DNA of 64,000 nucleotides from Shouchella clausii (GCF_001598215.1 NZ_BCXJ01000003.1:310001-374000); one strand, 5' to 3'. Positions 8,673-18,892 are shown, counted from the first letter of the stretch. Made by a program: numbers and translations. Notes: generated from the letters alone by a model not told the origin.

Positions 8673-10190
8673 TTATTTTGCAATTACATTCAGATCGCCA
8701 GAATGACCGTTTCTTCGTTCCTCTAACACTTCCTGAATCTCAGTCATCCGCTCTTTATCAAGTTCGTAAAATTTCATGGCAATGAGCGATAGACCCCACG
8801 AAATAATTAATATCCCAAAGTTAAGGAACATTGCCATCCAAAATAGGCTTTCAGAATAAGGTGTGTCCACATCTGGAAAAGCGGTTTTAAACCCAATAAA
8901 TGCAAGTAATAAACCTACTACGGTTTGTTGTAACGAAGAAACCGTCTTATCAATAAATATATAGAGGGAGGATACCAATCCTGGTGCATAACGATTCGTT
9001 TTATACGTATTGTAATCAACTATATCGGCTAGCATTGGCTGCACAAACGAAGAGCTCATAAAGCGAACAGCTCCACTAACAATAAACAAGAATATGAAAG
9101 CAATCGTCATGAATCCCATATTATCCATTCGAATTTGTGTCGGATCGCCTATCCATAGTAATAGGAATAATAGACTATAACCAATGATACAAGCCCATGT
9201 TGAGAGAACATACCCTTTTTTGGAACCAAATCTCATAGCGTAACGAATTCCAAAAAACAGAACCAATAGATTAGGAAGCGTAGCCATTGATTGTGTTACA
9301 CCTAACATCGCATAATTTCCAATCACAATCCCAAATAGCATGACATTTACAACCGCATTACCAGAAACTTGCAAACTTAATTTATCTGTAGCCATCGTTA
9401 GGACAAATAATTGTAAGGGGCGGTTACCTTTTAACATCGGCCACAGATCTTTAACCTTAACCTGTGCTGTATTTTTTCCAACTCCAAAATTTTCAGTACG
9501 GTCCTTCGAGCGAATAGCTATTATTGCAAGCCCATAACCAACCGCCGCAACAATGAGAGTGAAAATTGTCATTTCATGGAATAATTCTACATCGCTATAA
9601 GTGTATTTTCCTGTTAAATACATTGTCAAAAATACCGTTGCAACAGCATAAAAAAGCATCGTATAAATCGTGCTAAACCCGCCGACAGCAGGGCGTTGTT
9701 GTGGGTCATTTGTTAAAATGTTATTTCCAATATTACCTGCAATTCCAGAGAACGTATACCCAATAATGAATATGACATATAAAAGGATAAAGTAAACGAG
9801 TTTGAATCCATCAGCTATTAAATGATTTGTGTAAAACAGGAGTACAGTTGATAGGCCCATTGTTAAGTAGGAAAGAGCAAATAAAATTCTCACTTTACCA
9901 AATTTACCCTTTGTTTTGTCAACAATTAAAGCAATGAGCGGATCGGTAATTCCATCAAAAATGCGTGAACCCGTAATGACGTAGGAAGCAACAACGGTTC
10001 CCAGTCCTACAATCCCTGCTGCATAGTAGGATACTAGTGTCATTAGAAACATAAAACCATTATGTCCAATACTTTGTAAAGGATATACGGCTAACTGCCA
10101 ACTTTTCGCACGTCGGAACTTCTTCTCTCTTTCCGCCTTTTCCAATGCTCTTTGTTCTTTTTTCATCCTTCTCGCTTCTTTTTTATCCAT
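8673..10190 (-). CDS. GPH-family glycoside/pentoside/hexuronide:cation symporter
   Basis: A 505-aa, 12-TM-type major facilitator of the glycoside-pentoside-hexuronide family. The hallmark between TM2 and TM3 is visible as RIFDGITDPLIALIVDKTKGKFGKVR (about 74-99). Repeated hydrophobic spans and a conserved FGIRYAMRFGSKKGY loop follow. The first about 28 residues are an unusually charged Lys/Arg/Glu stretch (KKEARRMKKEQRALEKAERE) before the transporter core. It would import oligosaccharides or glycosides for the nearby GH3, GH1 and GH2 enzymes using a cation gradient. Two overlapping cre-like sites precede it, implying CcpA repression. Confidence 0.9.
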   Translation of the reverse strand: MDKKEARRMKKEQRALEKAEREKKFRRAKSWQLAVYPLQSIGHNGFMFLMTLVSYYAAGIVGLGTVVASYVITGSRIFDGITDPLIALIVDKTKGKFGKVRILFALSYLTMGLSTVLLFYTNHLIADGFKLVYFILLYVIFIIGYTFSGIAGNIGNNILTNDPQQRPAVGGFSTIYTMLFYAVATVFLTMYLTGKYTYSDVELFHEMTIFTLIVAAVGYGLAIIAIRSKDRTENFGVGKNTAQVKVKDLWPMLKGNRPLQLFVLTMATDKLSLQVSGNAVVNVMLFGIVIGNYAMLGVTQSMATLPNLLVLFFGIRYAMRFGSKKGYVLSTWACIIGYSLLFLLLWIGDPTQIRMDNMGFMTIAFIFLFIVSGAVRFMSSSFVQPMLADIVDYNTYKTNRYAPGLVSSLYIFIDKTVSSLQQTVVGLLLAFIGFKTAFPDVDTPYSESLFWMAMFLNFGILIISWGLSLIAMKFYELDKERMTEIQEVLEERRNGHSGDLNVIAK

Positions 10191-10237
10191 ATTTCCTTCT
10201 CCTTTAAAATTGATTTTAACGTAATGCGCCTCCTTTT

Positions 10238-10264
10238 GGTAAACGCTTTCATAAAACGCTTACA
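10238..10264 (-). promoter_or_regulatory. Two overlapping cre-like catabolite repression sites
   Basis: Read on the minus strand, 10264-10251 is TGTAAGCGTTTTAT and 10251-10238 is TGAAAGCGTTTACC. Each differs from the cre consensus TGWAARCGYTWNCA at about two terminal positions, and they share one base. They lie about 50 bp upstream of the GPH symporter start. CcpA repression in the presence of preferred sugars is inferred. The remaining 10265-10650 region shows no gene or clear signal to me. Confidence 0.6.
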
Positions 10265-10650
10265 AGTAACCCCATGTCGATAGGGGCCTACAACTCCTCT
10301 CCATTCCGTTTAACACTGTGGCAATGGCCCTTCATTCATAAGAAAGTAGTACATAAATGTTCAGTTGCTATGGAGTAGCATACCAACGCTCTAACGTATT
10401 GTATGGTGTCTTCGTTCGTTTTTTGGTGTAATTAGACGATATACAAAAGAAAAAAATGATCAATGTGGCTCTACACAGACCCTACTTTTTTGTTACTTCA
10501 TACTCTTCCATTTACTATTCGTTTTCTCATCCAACCGCCCCTTAGATTTACATTTTGTAACTTTATTATCCAACGGCTGCTAAGTCCGTTATAGTAATGA
10601 AGTCATTTTTTTAGTAGGTTTTGCTCAAATAACGACCAATTCACAGTAAA

Positions 10651-10688
10651 AAAGCCCAACCGCCCCTATATTGGAGAAGTTAGGCTTT
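10651..10688 (-). terminator. Rho-independent terminator for the DHA2 exporter transcript
   Basis: On the minus strand AAAGCCTAAC pairs with GTTGGGCTTT (one G-U pair), followed by a T-run. It lies 80 bp after a possible 40-codon ORF and about 150 bp after the exporter stop codon. Confidence 0.7.
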
Positions 10689-10732
10689 ATCGTTGCTTCA
10701 AACAATAGTTTGATACAGATTGTCTTTCCCTG

Positions 10733-10855
10733 TTACTCGTTTAACCAGATGGAAGAACATATCGCCCACTTCTCTCCCGCTTCATCCAATCCTGGCCATT
10801 TGCAGTACAAACGAATTTCTTTGAAGGGAAAACGGTTAACCTTGTCGTGATCCAT
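10733..10855 (-). CDS. Possible 40-aa small protein overlapping the exporter stop codon
   Basis: An ORF beginning MDHDKVNRFPFKEI starts inside the last codons of the DHA2 exporter gene and ends before the terminator. It is rich in Trp and charged residues (CKWPGLDEAGEKW, SSIWLNE) and does not look like random low-complexity sequence. The ribosome binding site (AAGAAG) is weak. I recognise no family. It may be a translationally coupled small protein or an accidental frame. Confidence 0.22.
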   Translation of the reverse strand: MDHDKVNRFPFKEIRLYCKWPGLDEAGEKWAICSSIWLNE

Positions 10856-12281
10856 GTTCTTCTTGTTTAGCCGGCTTTAAAAACATGGCTAAAGCCAAGG
10901 CACCAGCCGAAAAGAAGATAGCAGTAAAAAACGCGTCATTGATTCCTGCCAACATCGCTTGATCCATCACCTGCTCATTTACGTTCGATGCTTCTTTTAA
11001 ATACTTGGCATGATATTCGGTGCGAATTGACATGATGGTGACTAAAAGAGCGGTGCCAGTCGCTCCAGAGACTTGCTGCATCGTATTATTCATCGCTGTA
11101 CCGTGTGGATATAACGGTTTAGGCAACTGGTTAAACCCAGTAGTCGATACAGGCATCATCACCATTGAAATGCCTAACATCCTAATGGCATTGAGGAAGA
11201 TAAGGTGACTATACGTTGTCTCAAACGTTAGTTGGCTAAAATAGTAGCTTGTGATTGTAATGATAGACAAGCCTATGAGAGCCAGAACCCTTCCACCAAA
11301 TTTATCAAATAATCTCCCGACAATCGGAGAAGATACAGCTAAAATAATCGCTCCTGGTATCATCATTAACCCGGCATTTAAAGAGGGAATACCTCTAAGA
11401 TCAATAAAATAGATAGGAATCATAATCATCGATGAGAACAATGTCATCGCTACAATCATAGAAATCGTGATCGACAATGAATACATTGGATATTTAAAAA
11501 TAGCAAAGTTCAACATTGGCGTTTTTTGTTTTTGTTGTCTTAAAATAAAGAGTGTTAATGAGAGGGCGCCAACGAGAATCATTCCGTATACAGTTGGATG
11601 GCTCCACCCACTGTTGCCAGCAGAACTAAATCCGTATAAAATTCCGCCAAAACCAATACTAGAAAAGATTAATGACAAAACGTCCAGTCGCGTGTCCTTT
11701 TTTTCTTTTTTGTCCTTTATTATGAAAAAACCAGCCAATAGGATCAGGATGGCCACAGGTGCAATCATGAAGAATAGCATTCTCCAATCAAAGTACTGTA
11801 CCATCCAGCCTGACAGTAATGGCCCAATCGCAGGCGCCCCCATCATGACGAAGCCGGTAACTCCCATAGCCGTTCCTCGCTTTTCGATTGGAAAGCTTAC
11901 AAGCATGACATTCGTTAAAAGTGGGGACATAACTGCCGCCCCAGAGGCTTGAATCATTCTGCCAACCAATAGAACAGAAAAAAGTTGAGCTGTTCCTGCT
12001 ACAAGCGTGCCCGTAATAAATAAACCAATGGCAACTAAAAACAAACGCCTGATAGAATATTTTTGAATAAAATAAGCAGTAACAGGAATAAGAATCCCAT
12101 TCACCAGCATATAGCCTGTTGTCAGCCATTGTGCTGTGGCCGCATTCACATGGAAATCCTCCATGATGGCGGGAATGGCAATGCCTAGTAGTGTATTATT
12201 TAACAAAGCAATAAAAGCTCCTACCAATAACACCGCTATCATTTTATATGGTGGACGTCCTGTTATCATTGATTGACTCAT
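10836..12281 (-). CDS. DHA2-family multidrug efflux MFS transporter (LmrB/EmrB-like)
   Basis: A 481-aa drug:proton antiporter. Seen: about 14 hydrophobic spans, TM1 with ALLNNTLLGIAIPAI, the TM4-side WLTTGYMLVNGILIPVTAY segment typical of DHA2 proteins, motif A-like YFIQKYSIRRLF, and motif C-like GAPAIGPLLSGW near 160. Length and these segments resemble B. subtilis LmrB (lincomycin/puromycin efflux), but drug specificity cannot be deduced. It stands alone between the sugar symporter and GH1 genes; no TetR- or MarR-type repressor is adjacent. Confidence 0.88.
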   Translation of the reverse strand: MSQSMITGRPPYKMIAVLLVGAFIALLNNTLLGIAIPAIMEDFHVNAATAQWLTTGYMLVNGILIPVTAYFIQKYSIRRLFLVAIGLFITGTLVAGTAQLFSVLLVGRMIQASGAAVMSPLLTNVMLVSFPIEKRGTAMGVTGFVMMGAPAIGPLLSGWMVQYFDWRMLFFMIAPVAILILLAGFFIIKDKKEKKDTRLDVLSLIFSSIGFGGILYGFSSAGNSGWSHPTVYGMILVGALSLTLFILRQQKQKTPMLNFAIFKYPMYSLSITISMIVAMTLFSSMIMIPIYFIDLRGIPSLNAGLMMIPGAIILAVSSPIVGRLFDKFGGRVLALIGLSIITITSYYFSQLTFETTYSHLIFLNAIRMLGISMVMMPVSTTGFNQLPKPLYPHGTAMNNTMQQVSGATGTALLVTIMSIRTEYHAKYLKEASNVNEQVMDQAMLAGINDAFFTAIFFSAGALALAMFLKPAKQEEHGSRQG

Positions 12282-12356
12282 GAATCCACCTCCTGTTTTT
12301 ACATCTATTACCTCTACTTTTCGTAACAGCTATTGACCAAGTTTACGCATTGTTCT

Positions 12357-13655
12357 TTACTTACTATCTAAACCGTTTCTTTTTATCCCCCCTAAGAAAG
12401 ATAAACTCTTCTTCGGATACCGTGTTTGTGTTTTTCGATCAACCGCGATTAAGCCAAATGTTTGTTCATAACCTAATTGCCACTCAAAATTATCCAAGAG
12501 GGACCAGTATGTATATCCAATAACCGGAATCCCTTCCTCTATACATTGGTAAACGCCAGTTAGCGCCCTTTCAATAAATTCGATTCTTTCGTGGTCGTCG
12601 GTCGTGGAAACCCCATTTTCTGTCACGACTATTGGCTTGTGCCAGTGTTCTGAAACAAACCGCAAAACATTGGCCAACGCTTCAGGGTAATACTCGTAAC
12701 CCATTTTTGTTAATCTTGTATGCTCATCAGGTGAAACCACTCCGTTTGGACCGTGAACCTTTCTAGAGTAATTCTGAACTCCTAAAAAATCATCTTCCTG
12801 AATATAGGGCAAGTAATTCAGGAAGTCTTCATACTGTTCATTCTTTGCGTGTTCCTCTCCGCCAGGCAACGCCTGATGATCATAAAGGGAGAACGTTATA
12901 CCGACCTTTATACTAGGGCGTAACTCTTTTATGACTTGTCTTGCTCTCTGGTGACACGTCATAATAATTTGTTCACCATTTTCCGATCTTGCCGTTAAAA
13001 ATGTATGAATTTGCCTTGGGTCAACGGCAAAAGCTTCTCCTAAAAATCGGTAGTAATTCTCCATTTTATGTTTCATGTCAACATTTAAGCCAACCTGGAC
13101 CTCTCCATCTCCTAGTTTGTTCTCTGCTTTATTACGTTTCATCATTCTTTTCATAATCTTTTTAATCTGCTTCCCCATATTTGCTTCATTAATCGTACAT
13201 ATATAGGGAATAAGATCACCCAATTCAGAAATTATGAAACGACAATAGTTCTCGAAGTGATGAATGGTCTGTTCACTTTCCCAGCCGCCTTCAGAAATGA
13301 GCCATTTAGGGGAGGAAAAGTGATGCAAAGTCACAATCGGCGTTATTTGTTGTTGATGGCAGAAGCGAAGGACTTCTTTATAATGCTCGACTTCTTTTTC
13401 ATCAAAAAGACCTTTTTCCGGTTCAATTCGCGCCCATTCTATAGAAAACCTGTAAGCATTGCCTCCTGCTTCTGCTAACAACAAAATGTCCTCTTTAAAT
13501 TTTCGATAATGATTAACGGCGTCTAATGAAGGCTCTTTATAAAGGGAATCGGGAGCATGCTCCATGACCCAAAAATCACTGTTTATATTATTGCCTTCAA
13601 CTTGGTGTGCAGCTGTGGCAGCACCGATCATAAAATCGCTTGGGAATGTCTTCAT
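12357..13655 (-). CDS. Glycoside hydrolase family 1 beta-glycosidase
   Basis: GH1 enzyme (432 aa, cytoplasmic) with the N-terminal signature FPSDFMIGAATAAHQVEG, acid/base Glu in CTINEANMG (usual NEP is NEA here), and nucleophile Glu in PIVVTENGVST. The C-terminal GYTYWSLLDNFEW and GLIAVDRKTQTRYPKKS are also typical. It is shorter than most GH1 proteins (about 450-480). Substrate could be a beta-glucoside, -galactoside or 6-phospho form; there is no PTS nearby, so a non-phosphorylated substrate is more likely. It follows the broken GH2 gene by 67 bp, with a weak hairpin (13680-13700) in between. Confidence 0.9.
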   Translation of the reverse strand: MKTFPSDFMIGAATAAHQVEGNNINSDFWVMEHAPDSLYKEPSLDAVNHYRKFKEDILLLAEAGGNAYRFSIEWARIEPEKGLFDEKEVEHYKEVLRFCHQQQITPIVTLHHFSSPKWLISEGGWESEQTIHHFENYCRFIISELGDLIPYICTINEANMGKQIKKIMKRMMKRNKAENKLGDGEVQVGLNVDMKHKMENYYRFLGEAFAVDPRQIHTFLTARSENGEQIIMTCHQRARQVIKELRPSIKVGITFSLYDHQALPGGEEHAKNEQYEDFLNYLPYIQEDDFLGVQNYSRKVHGPNGVVSPDEHTRLTKMGYEYYPEALANVLRFVSEHWHKPIVVTENGVSTTDDHERIEFIERALTGVYQCIEEGIPVIGYTYWSLLDNFEWQLGYEQTFGLIAVDRKTQTRYPKKSLSFLGGIKRNGLDSK

Positions 13656-13679
13656 TATGAACCCTCTCTTGTAAAACGA

Positions 13680-13700
13680 CCTCTAACATGTAGTTAGAGG
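13680..13700 (-). terminator. Weak terminator/attenuator between GH2 and GH1
   Basis: CCTCTAAC pairs with GTTAGAGG around a 5-nt loop, followed on the minus strand by TCGTTTT. It may reduce read-through from GH2 into GH1. Confidence 0.5.
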
Positions 13701-13722
13701 TAGCCTTTATGTTATTGTCGAA

Positions 13723-16383
13723 TTACTGTAATTGCTTAAACTCGTTTTCAATCTTTTTGAGGATGCCCTTTGGAAGCATCGTTTCCGGCGCATATGCAAT
13801 CAATTGGTTAAAACTCAGGTCTTTGGCTCGCTTAAGCATTGGGTTATTTATCAATTCAGGCAAATGCCTTTGAAACACTTCTCTTGTTGGAGGGGCCTCT
13901 AATAATTCCTCAATAGTCATGTCAAAACTATAGAACAACTGCTGCTTTTCCGGATTAAATTCTTTATAATCTGTTTCCCCTTTCCTGCAAGTAACCGTTA
14001 CATAAGCCTCTGTTAGCCCTTCTCCTGAAGCTGTAACTGTAAAGGAACCATCCACACCTGTACTCCTTACAATGGCAAGTGCCCTACCTTTGTACAGCTT
14101 TCTTTCATTGCCTGTAAATAACTCTGTCGATAAAGGATCAGCAGAACCTAAGGCGATTAGCTCTCCTTCCCCTTCCACATGAATTTTTACGTTATTGTCT
14201 GCATAGGGAACGACTCTCCCAGCTTTATCTATTGCTTAAATTGATAGATACGCCAAATCACCATAATTGGACTTCATTTGTGTTCGATCCGTTTCTAGCC
14301 GAAGACTAGTTGGAGTGTTTGTTGTTTCTAATCGATCTCTCCCAGCTTCTTTACCTTTTATGTACGCAACCACTTCTAACGTACCTGGCTCATAAACAAT
14401 CTCAAAAGAAGTTTTGTATTCTTTCCTCCAACCGGACTGTTTTTTCCCATAGGATCGCCCATTCACAAGTAACTCCACTTCTTCTGCACCTGAATAGACA
14501 TCCACTCTTGTCTTTTGATTCTCACATCCTAAAAAGGTATAGCTTCGTTCCACAGGCTCCCAGCCCCAAGGTTTAAAATGAATCTTTTCACCATATCGTT
14601 TTGGTGGCAGCACAGTGATATATGGTTGCTTCCTTACTTCCCACACAATATCTCGATAGTAAGATTGAGGGCGTTTCTCCCCACATACATCAATATCTCC
14701 CGCATGGGCGTAAAACCATGGAAACTCTCCTCCAGCTGCCATACTAGGACTCCCAACATTCACTCTCCCAAGCCCAGCTTCTCCTAAATAGTCTATGGCC
14801 GTCCATACAAAATCTCCAATAACGTTCGAATTGTTAATTGTTTCTTCCCAATTTTCGAATAAGTTTTGCGGATAAGTTTCTGATCCATATATAACCCGAT
14901 TTGGAAATCTTCCAGCGTCATATTTATACCGTTTCACTTTATAGTTATAACCTGCAGTATCTAATGGTTCGAAGTACTTTTCCGTGACTTCACCCCATAC
15001 ATCGTTGTCAGGATCGACGTTGTTTCCTAGCATATTCAAGATGACATTGCCATCCACTACGGTTGTCATACTTGCATACTCTGACATCAGTGAGCAAGCT
15101 GAAGCTGTAACCGCTCTGCTTGAGTCTAATTCTTTTATTTTGTCAGCCAAGCGTTTACTCCAAACATAACCATCAGAAGAGCCGTTCCTCTCTTCAACTT
15201 CATTTCCAATTGACCACATAATGATAGAAGGATGATTAAAATCACGCTTCACAAATGTCTCTAAATCTTCTTCCCAATACTTTTCAAAAAACAGATGATA
15301 ATCAAAACTTTTTCTGCCTGCAACCCATGCATCAAATGCTTCATTAATAACCAGCATTCCTAATCGATCGCAGGCATCTAATAAAGCCGGTGCATGAGGG
15401 TTATGTGCCAACCTTATTGCATTAAAACCAGACGCCTTTAATAGCTCTACTTTCCGTTCTTCAGACCGGTCGTAGCTGGCACTGTCTAAAGGCCCGTGAT
15501 CATGGTGAATACAACCACCTTTCAGCTTCAATTTTGCCCCATTTAATTTAAAGCCTTCCTGAGCATCAAAAGAGAGCTCACGAATGCCAGTAAAAGTTGA
15601 ATGACTCTCATCCTCCATTCCATTACGGATAATGCGAATCTTAATATAATATAAGTAGGGATTGTCAAGTTCCCAAGGTTGGAAGGGGGATAAAGCGAGA
15701 TTACTCGTTACTTGTTGCTCCGCCGTTTTTTCCAAGGTAATCTCTTGCTCATCCTTCCATACTACTTCTTGATCCGAAGACAAAACTTCAATCTTATAAA
15801 TCACCTTTTCACGGGACTCCAACTTATTTGTGATAACCGTCTGTACTTGGAGCTTGGCTACACTGTCTTTTATCGACTTTGTGACCGCTTGACAGTTCCA
15901 TGGTTTAATATGAATTTGCTCACCAACATGAAGCCAAACATGCCGGTATATTCCAGTGCCTGCATACCATCTAGAGCTAGGCTTCTGGCTATTCTCCACA
16001 TGGACAAGAAGGATATTTTTTTCTCCTATCGTAATGTGCTCTGTTATATCTACTAAAAAACTCGTATACCCATTCACGTGCTTAGCGACTACATCATTAT
16101 TCACATAAACGGTGGAAATTCCCATAACTCCTTCAAATTCCAGAACAAGCGTTTTATTCTCCCATTCTTTGTCTATAATTAGTTCTTTCTTATAATACAG
16201 ACTTGCCCCTTCTGTAAAACCTTCTTCATAACCAGAAGGATGGTCCTGCTTTCGTTTCTTTTCAACTGCAATGTCATGGGGTAAATGTATAGCCTTCCAG
16301 TCACGGCTCATTTGAATTAATATTGAATTTCCTAATGTACTCTCTAAATAATGCCAATCTTTATTGAGTAACCATTTTTCCAT
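13723..16383 (-). pseudogene. Glycoside hydrolase family 2 (beta-galactosidase type) interrupted by an in-frame TAA
   Basis: One continuous frame of 887 codons with a single internal TAA at 14236-14238; codons on both sides align with one GH2 protein. The first 715 codons hold the sugar-binding, immunoglobulin-like and TIM-barrel domains, with acid/base Glu in MWSIGNEVEERN (about E395) and nucleophile Glu in VIYGSETYP (about E502). After the stop the frame continues AIDKAGRVVPYADN ... VEGEGELIALGSADP, the usual C-terminal domain of this family. A one-base change of GAA or CAA would explain the stop. The truncated product keeps both catalytic residues and might be partly active. A strong cre-like site lies upstream. 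A sequencing error is possible. Confidence 0.85.
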
Positions 16384-16528
16384 ACTAGCCCCCCTTTTTA
16401 ATCAGCATTCATCACCATTCCTTTTATTAGAGACTTGCATCGGTCAAATACACTTGCCCATATATAAAAATAAAGAGACCCCTATTTTACACAAGTTAGC
16501 AAACTGTTCTCTAAGTCTTCCCTTTTTA

Positions 16529-16542
16529 AGATAACGCTTTCA
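16529..16542 (-). promoter_or_regulatory. cre-like site upstream of the GH2 gene
   Basis: On the minus strand it reads TGAAAGCGTTATCT, matching the cre consensus at 13 of 14 positions by eye. It lies about 150 bp upstream of the GH2 start. CcpA repression is inferred. Elsewhere in 16384-16729 I see AT-rich sequence but no gene. Confidence 0.6.
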
Positions 16543-16729
16543 AAATAATCATACACCTACCTGAACAGGTAAGTATGGTAATTTGTTTTTAATTTCTGTA
16601 CTATACTCCTTTCTTCGGATAAATTTTACAAGGGAGAGTCACTAAATTACTGAACCCTATTTTACAACTGGCGTTACAGACCAGATAAATGAACAAGTGA
16701 ACTGCATTTTATTTTCGTTTCCCGCTAAA

Positions 16730-17383
16730 TTACAAGGTAATATACCCTCGTTTAATCGCAACAGAAACCGCCTCAGATCTGGAATCAACATTTAATTTAT
16801 TGTAGATGTTCGTTAAATGCGCTTTTACTGTTCGTTCAGCAATTCCCATATCAAATGCAATTTCTTTATTACGATAACCTTTTGATACAGCTCTTATGAT
16901 AAATAATTCTTTATCGGTTAATATGCACTGCTTATCGTTAGCATTTGTACATTCTGGCTCGCTTTTTTGTTTCCCATTTAAAATTTTCATCATAATTTCT
17001 GGTTTTATTAATGTATCTCCTCTTAGTGCAGACTCGATGGTACGGAATAAATCATCCCTACCTGTATCTTTCAGTAAATAGCCTTTTGCCCCTGATTGGA
17101 TACCTTTGATCATTAATTCATCTTCGTTGTAAGTGGTAAGAATAATGACGGGGATATCGATTTGGTTTTGATTCAGATATTGAATCGTTTCTAGCCCGCT
17201 CATAACAGGCATATTTAAATCGAGGAGAATAACATCTACTTTATGATTCTCAAGAAACTCAATTGCTTCTTGGCCATTCCCTGCCTCACCAATTACTTTA
17301 TAAGATTCATTTGTTTCTAAAATGAGCTTAAGCCCTTCCCTTACAACCAAATGGTCATCCACAATCAAGATATTCCTTTTCAC
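16730..17383 (-). CDS. NarL/FixJ-family response regulator, partner of the kinase at 22889
   Basis: A 217-aa response regulator with an N-terminal receiver (acidic pair DD at 9-10, phosphoacceptor near D55 in VILLDLNMPV, conserved Thr and Lys in ILTTYNE and YLLKD) and a C-terminal LuxR-type HTH (TDKELFIIRAVSKGYRNKEIAF ... RTVKAHLTNIYNKLNV). This pairs with DesK/NarX-type kinases; the only such kinase nearby is at 22889-24094, on the far side of the P450 genes on the same strand. Control of the P450 genes by this pair is inferred. A terminator precedes it, so it probably has its own promoter in 17384-17540. Confidence 0.9.
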   Translation of the reverse strand: MKRNILIVDDHLVVREGLKLILETNESYKVIGEAGNGQEAIEFLENHKVDVILLDLNMPVMSGLETIQYLNQNQIDIPVIILTTYNEDELMIKGIQSGAKGYLLKDTGRDDLFRTIESALRGDTLIKPEIMMKILNGKQKSEPECTNANDKQCILTDKELFIIRAVSKGYRNKEIAFDMGIAERTVKAHLTNIYNKLNVDSRSEAVSVAIKRGYITL

Positions 17384-17546
17384 GTCGACTCACCTTCCTA
17401 ACCAAATATATGTAATACAATGGTACCATTTCATTGCCCTTGATCCATAGCTTTACCCGTTATGAACGTGTAGTTCGAATGACCTCCACTCTGCCCTTAT
17501 CATTACTCTTCCTACTAAAGAATACAAGCCCGCCATAGAACAGCAG

Positions 17547-17590
17547 AAAAAAAAGATGACTACTGAATAGACAGTAAATCACCTTTTATA
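17547..17590 (-). terminator. Terminator at the end of the P450 operon
   Basis: On the minus strand GGTGATTTACTG pairs imperfectly with CAGTAGTCATC, then a run of eight T follows. It sits 35 bp after the P450 stop codon and before the response regulator gene. Confidence 0.6.
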
Positions 17591-17617
17591 GTAGGACGAT
17601 GGGTCGTCTGTCCTCCA

Positions 17618-18850
17618 TTAAGAATATACGTTCATTGGCAAAAACAGTAACGATTGACCTGGCGCGGAGTCAGTTAGATTTTGTTCAAGATCAAATGATT
17701 CAACTGGCTCAATTCGCGTAAACGTTTGCAGAAATGCAGTTAAGGCAATGTTTAATTCTAATCTTGCAAGGGGTGCTCCTAGACAAAAATGTGGTCCGTT
17801 GCCAAATGTGAGATGTTTTTTATTGTTTGGTCGGTGTATATTAAATTCAAACGGGTTTTTAAACATGTCTTCATCCATATTCGCTGCACTCATCCACGCA
17901 ATTACGACATCCCCTTTTTTCAACTCAACCCCTAAAAGATTGTTGTCCTTTTTTACAAAACGCTCTCTTTTCGATACATGAAATCGATAACGAAGCATTT
18001 CTTCCACAGCCTTAGGAACAAGATCCAAATCGTTTCGTAATTGTTCGTATAAGGCTGTTTCTTCATACAATAAGGAATAAAACATACTTGAAATCATATG
18101 GCCTGTTGTTTCAATTCCAGCTCCTAGCAAAAGCATCGTCGTTCGGACGATTTCATCATCTGAAAATGTTTCACCATCCACTTCCACTTTTATTAAATCG
18201 GAAATAATGTCATTCGATGGATTGTCGTGCTTTTGAACGACAAGAGGATAAAGGTATTGGAAATATTCTTTTGCAGCTGTCCGCTTTTTTTCATCTATTT
18301 CCTTTTCTTCTCCTTTTGTATAAGGCTGAAATAGGACATCCACCCACTTTTTATACATAAGGCAATCCTTTGAGGGGACTCCGATTAAATCAGCCATTAC
18401 CATTGTCGGAAAGAGGGCAGAAAATTCTTGAACAATATCGACTGTAGGTTTTCCCTTCATATTCTTTACAAGTTTATTGGCAATTTGCCGAATTCGCGGT
18501 TCCCAGTTTTTCAAAGTACGAGGGGTAAATGCCGCCGATAATAGAGAACGGGCTTTTTGATGTTTAGGTGGATCAATGCCCGCAATATTTATTTTTTCGG
18601 GAATCTCGCCTTCTTTGTTATTTGCCCCTACAGCTATTGTTGATCGCTCTCCTTCACTCGAGAAATATTCATGTTTGCTTAAAACCTGTTTGACATCTTT
18701 ATACGTAAACACATTCCATGTATCTGTTCCTGAATGGTAATAAAGAGGGTCGTTGATTAGCATGTTTTTGTACCAGGTGATAGGAAAAAACGCTTCGGCT
18801 CTAGATTGAAAGTTTGTTATTTCTTGTAAATCTATGATTTCCTTCTTCAT
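17618..18850 (-). CDS. Cytochrome P450 (CYP109-like, class I)
   Basis: Soluble bacterial P450 (410 aa) oxidising an unknown substrate with electrons from ferredoxin. Seen: DPPKHQKARSLLSAAFTPR in the B'-C region, the I-helix oxygen-activation motif LLGAGIETTGH, the K-helix ExxR in EEMLRYR, and the heme-thiolate loop FGNGPHFCLGAPLAR. The N-terminal FPITWYKNM and the WEPRIRQIA segment resemble B. subtilis CYP109B1 (YjiB) from memory. No membrane anchor is present. It lies 42 bp downstream of the ferredoxin gene, which probably supplies it with electrons. The CYP family number is a guess. Confidence 0.92.
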   Translation of the reverse strand: MKKEIIDLQEITNFQSRAEAFFPITWYKNMLINDPLYYHSGTDTWNVFTYKDVKQVLSKHEYFSSEGERSTIAVGANNKEGEIPEKINIAGIDPPKHQKARSLLSAAFTPRTLKNWEPRIRQIANKLVKNMKGKPTVDIVQEFSALFPTMVMADLIGVPSKDCLMYKKWVDVLFQPYTKGEEKEIDEKKRTAAKEYFQYLYPLVVQKHDNPSNDIISDLIKVEVDGETFSDDEIVRTTMLLLGAGIETTGHMISSMFYSLLYEETALYEQLRNDLDLVPKAVEEMLRYRFHVSKRERFVKKDNNLLGVELKKGDVVIAWMSAANMDEDMFKNPFEFNIHRPNNKKHLTFGNGPHFCLGAPLARLELNIALTAFLQTFTRIEPVESFDLEQNLTDSAPGQSLLFLPMNVYS

Positions 18851-18892
18851 CCTCTCTCCCTCCTTGAATGTTTCCTCTTCCTTATTCGTATG

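Noticed and set aside
11467-11952. 161-codon plus-strand frame opposite the DHA2 exporter
   Set aside because: Antisense shadow of transmembrane codons; no start signals.
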